Positions 61,542-64,000 of a DNA stretch of 64,000 nt are shown here, one piece after another (the stretch's first letter is position 1; each line of letters opens with the position of its first letter). The stretch spans positions 1 to 64,000 of the forward strand of contig CAZMAM010000001.1 in the NCBI GenBank assembly GCA_964564305.1. Reading direction: 5' to 3'. The stretch comes from RGIG1959 sp964564305. Lineage in GTDB: Bacteria; Bacillota; Clostridia; Oscillospirales; Acutalibacteraceae. Made by a program: the position numbers and the translations under genes. The notes under the pieces are model-generated. The model was not told the origin of the DNA. It saw only the letters and a program-made list of their open reading frames with translations, and searched no databases.

Positions 61542-62741
61542 TCAGAAAAATATGTCGTGCACGGCGCCGACGGCGCGATCGGCGTCCGATTTATCGATCA
61601 GCACCGAAACCTTGATTTCACTGGTGGAAATCATCTGGAGATTGATATTGGCGTCCGCCAAGGCCTCAAACATTTTGGCCGCGACCCCTTCGTGCGTTTC
61701 CATTCCGGCGCCGACAATGGAAATTTTGGCCACGTCGGTATCGTAAGAAATGTTTTTGGCGCCCACCTGCATACAGTAATCGGAAAGCGAACGAACGGCC
61801 GATGCCCCGTCGTCGGAAGGAACGGTAAAGGTGATATCTTTGGTTCCGTCTCTGCCAACAGATTGGAGAATGATATCCACATTGATATGCGCCTGAGCGA
61901 CAAGAGAAAAAATTTTGAACGCAATTCCGGGTTCGTCCGGCAAACCGATGATGCTCACTCTGGCTACATTGTCGTCTTTGGCAACGGATTTAATCAGCAT
62001 TTTTTCCATCTTACAGACCTCCCTGACCTTAGTTCCCGGCTGGCGGGTTAAGCTGGAAAGTACCTCCAGTTCCACCGTGTATTTTTTGGCCATTTCCACC
62101 GACCGGTTGTTCAGTACCTGAGCGCCAAGCGTGGCAAGCTCCAGCATTTCATCGTAAGTAATTTCCTGAAGTTTTCTCGCTCCGGGAACCTTGCGCGGAT
62201 CGGCGGTAAATACGCCTTCCACATCGGTGAATATCTGGCAAATATCCGCCTGCATCGCCGCCGCGAGAGCGACCGCGCTGGTATCCGAGCCTCCCCTGCC
62301 CAAAGTGGTGACATCGTCGTAGCGGTTGATCCCCTGAAACCCCGTCACCACCACAATGCGCTTTTTATCCAGTTCTTTCATGATTCTTTCGGTATCAATG
62401 TGCTTGATACGGGCGGAAGAATAGGTGGAATTGGTGTGAAATCCCGCTTGCCAGCCCAGAAGGGAAACGACCGGATACCCCAACCGCTCAATGGCCATGG
62501 CCAAAAGCGAGGCCGATATCTGCTCTCCCGATGAAAGCAGCATATCCATCTCGCGTTTACTGGGGCGGGAATTGATTTCGTGCGCTTTTTCGATTAAATC
62601 GTCGGTGGTATCTCCCTGAGCGGAAACCACCACGACCATATCGTTGCCTTCGGCGTATTTTTCGGTAACGATGCGCGCAACATTTTTCACCCGCTCGGCG
62701 TTTGCCACCGAAGTACCGCCGAATTTTTGTACGACTAACAT
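61542..62741 (-). CDS. lysC: Aspartate kinase
   Basis: The 399-residue enzyme phosphorylates aspartate, the first step to lysine, threonine and methionine. It has VVQKFGGTSV, TLGRGGSDTSAVALAAAM and two C-terminal ACT domains (about 260-399; VSIIGLPDEPGIAFKIFSLV and KISIVGAGMETHEGVAAKM) that usually sense lysine or threonine. ATG 62741 has CAGGAGG. The homoserine dehydrogenase gene lies 173 bases upstream in the same direction, so the two may be one unit. Confidence 0.96.
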   Translation of the reverse strand: MLVVQKFGGTSVANAERVKNVARIVTEKYAEGNDMVVVVSAQGDTTDDLIEKAHEINSRPSKREMDMLLSSGEQISASLLAMAIERLGYPVVSLLGWQAGFHTNSTYSSARIKHIDTERIMKELDKKRIVVVTGFQGINRYDDVTTLGRGGSDTSAVALAAAMQADICQIFTDVEGVFTADPRKVPGARKLQEITYDEMLELATLGAQVLNNRSVEMAKKYTVELEVLSSLTRQPGTKVREVCKMEKMLIKSVAKDDNVARVSIIGLPDEPGIAFKIFSLVAQAHINVDIILQSVGRDGTKDITFTVPSDDGASAVRSLSDYCMQVGAKNISYDTDVAKISIVGAGMETHEGVAAKMFEALADANINLQMISTSEIKVSVLIDKSDADRAVGAVHDIFF

Positions 62742-62914
62742 ACCGTCCTCCTGTTCGAAAAATCACGCGTTATGAATCACCGGCTGTGAGCGCCACTTTG
62801 GACACATCGGCCCCGCAGGATGCCCGTCGGCGGATAACAACCGCTGCACAAAATTCTTATTTTGATCCACGACTTGCAACGGCTCCATTCATATGGCCAC
62901 TCAACCGGGCACAT

Positions 62915-64000
62915 TCAATCCATAAGGCGAAGAACAGACTGCACCTGAGGCATCCCGGAAAGAATTTCCGAAAGCCTCTGTTCCCGCATCGGGGAAGTGA
63001 TAAAACAGGTACCGTCAATCCACCGCACATCGCTGAGCTCCTGCGGCAAATCCGAACAGGTCTGCCGCAAGCGCACCATGACCCGCACGGTATTTTCGGT
63101 ATACGGGATCACATAATCCGGCGATCCGGGTTCCCAAAACAGGGTCTTGCGGGCGCCCAAGTGCTTCACTTCGTCAATCACATCCGCCACCACCGCAGAC
63201 GCCGTCGGGAGACGGCCCGCTCCGCGTCCGTAAAAAATCACATCTCCCAGCACATCCCCGCGAACCAAAATACCGTTAAACACATCGTCCACCCGGGAAA
63301 GCAGCGATGATTTCGGCACCAGCATCGGCGCGACCATGCAAAAAACCCTGTCTTCCCGTTTTTTGGCCACACCGATAAGCTTGACGGCCGTTCCGGCTTT
63401 GTCGGCGGCCAGCACATCCGCAAGAGTAATGCGCCGAATGCCTTCGGTATGCACCTGTTCGGGGTAAACATGACGGCCGTATGCCAAAGAAGTCAAAATA
63501 CAAATTTTACGCGCCGCATCAGCGCCGTCCACATCGGCCCCAGGGTCCCGTTCCGCGTAGCCGAGCTTTTGTGCCAGCGTCAACGCTTCATCGAATGTCA
63601 TGTGGTCCTCGATCATCCGGGTCAGCATAAAATTGGTGGTGCCGTTTAATATACCGGCAATCTCCACCACACGGTTGGCCGCCAGGCACTGATCGAGCGG
63701 GCGCAAAATGGGTATCCCGCCGCCGACACTGGCCTCAAACAGAAAATTAAGTCCCCGGCGCTTCGCAAGCGCCAGCAACTCATCGCCTTTTGCGGCAACC
63801 AATTCCTTATTGGACGTCACCACGCTCTTCCCGGCTTCCAGCAAGCGGCAGACATATTCATACGCCGGATGCAATCCGCCCATCGTTTCCACCACAATGC
63901 GGATATCCGGATCTTTTTCTATTTGTTCAAAATCATCGGTAAACCGATCGGCCAAAGGAGAATCGGGAAATGTCCGCAAATCGAGAATTTTTTTGATTTC
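62915..64000 (-). CDS. hom: Homoserine dehydrogenase, N-terminus beyond the window
   Basis: About 361 residues are visible; the frame is open to the right edge, so the NAD(P)-binding start is missing. It shows VVETMGGLHPAYEYVCRLLE, SVVTSNKELVAAKG, GGGIPILRPLDQ, GILNGTTNFMLTRM and the catalytic GADVDGADAARKICIL. A C-terminal ACT-like domain (about the last 80 residues; ENTVRVMVRLRQTCSDLPQE) probably gives threonine feedback. It acts two steps after aspartate kinase. Confidence 0.95.
   Translation of the reverse strand, partial: EIKKILDLRTFPDSPLADRFTDDFEQIEKDPDIRIVVETMGGLHPAYEYVCRLLEAGKSVVTSNKELVAAKGDELLALAKRRGLNFLFEASVGGGIPILRPLDQCLAANRVVEIAGILNGTTNFMLTRMIEDHMTFDEALTLAQKLGYAERDPGADVDGADAARKICILTSLAYGRHVYPEQVHTEGIRRITLADVLAADKAGTAVKLIGVAKKREDRVFCMVAPMLVPKSSLLSRVDDVFNGILVRGDVLGDVIFYGRGAGRLPTASAVVADVIDEVKHLGARKTLFWEPGSPDYVIPYTENTVRVMVRLRQTCSDLPQELSDVRWIDGTCFITSPMREQRLSEILSGMPQVQSVLRLMD

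Overview
The window reads as chromosome of a low-oxygen Gram-positive bacterium of the class Clostridia, most like the Oscillospirales/Ruminococcaceae. The evidence is strong AGGAGG-type ribosome binding sites, a ribosomal protein L27 with the Firmicutes cleavable N-terminus next to its protease Prp, RicT, Mini-RNase III, rubrerythrin, a 2[4Fe-4S] ferredoxin, cobalamin enzymes, and cohesin and dockerin modules. Assignment is by gene content and style only; no species is named.

Layout. Positions 1-5850 are an accessory patch: the end of a radical SAM gene, an IS481-like insertion sequence remnant, a decayed YefM/YoeB toxin-antitoxin pair, an intact two-gene operon (acetoacetate-decarboxylase-like protein plus an Old-Yellow-Enzyme/2-enoate-reductase flavoprotein) under a palindromic operator, an IS110 transposase stub and a small broken gene. 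From 5850 the content is mostly core: rlmD, a zinc-ribbon/proline-rich membrane protein, a DUF2752 protein, prfB, secDF, an aminotransferase and a split transketolase. Positions 16332-19279 are a copper-resistance operon (csoR-copA) with an operator inside the promoter and an internal start for a CopZ-like chaperone. Positions 19753-23637 hold three secreted proteins carrying five cohesin-like modules and one dockerin, with no enzyme beside them. Then come an Rpn-type nuclease, tRNA-Thr(CGU), ychF, and rplU-prp-rpmA-obgE-mrnC.

Positions 29290-33000 are a second accessory stretch: an AAA ATPase with a 19-bp perfect inverted repeat upstream, a frameshifted DUF6440-like gene, a membrane protein and a surface protein sharing the sorting-like tail of one cohesin protein. 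After that the genes are again mostly core and on the minus strand: phoH-ybeY; two M16 peptidases-lgt-folD; ptsH; rimM-trmD; ferredoxin; ricT-holB; a decarboxylase; queG; a radical SAM/DUF2344 pair; rubrerythrin. Positions 49633-53763 are a likely cell-surface O-acetylation cluster (DHHW protein, MBOAT, DUF4358 lipoprotein, SGNH hydrolase). Positions 54203-58048 are metF, a stand-alone methionine-synthase activation domain and a MetH lacking that domain. The window ends with rpmH-rnpA-yidD-yidC-jag and lysC/hom (hom cut by the edge).

Two themes recur. A dispersed short repeat with ends AAGGCAACACCGCA occurs in full or partial copies between genes across the window and looks like a MITE family; one copy lies in the 5' leader of rubrerythrin. 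Non-ATG starts supported by good ribosome binding sites are common (TTG in seven genes, GTG in four).
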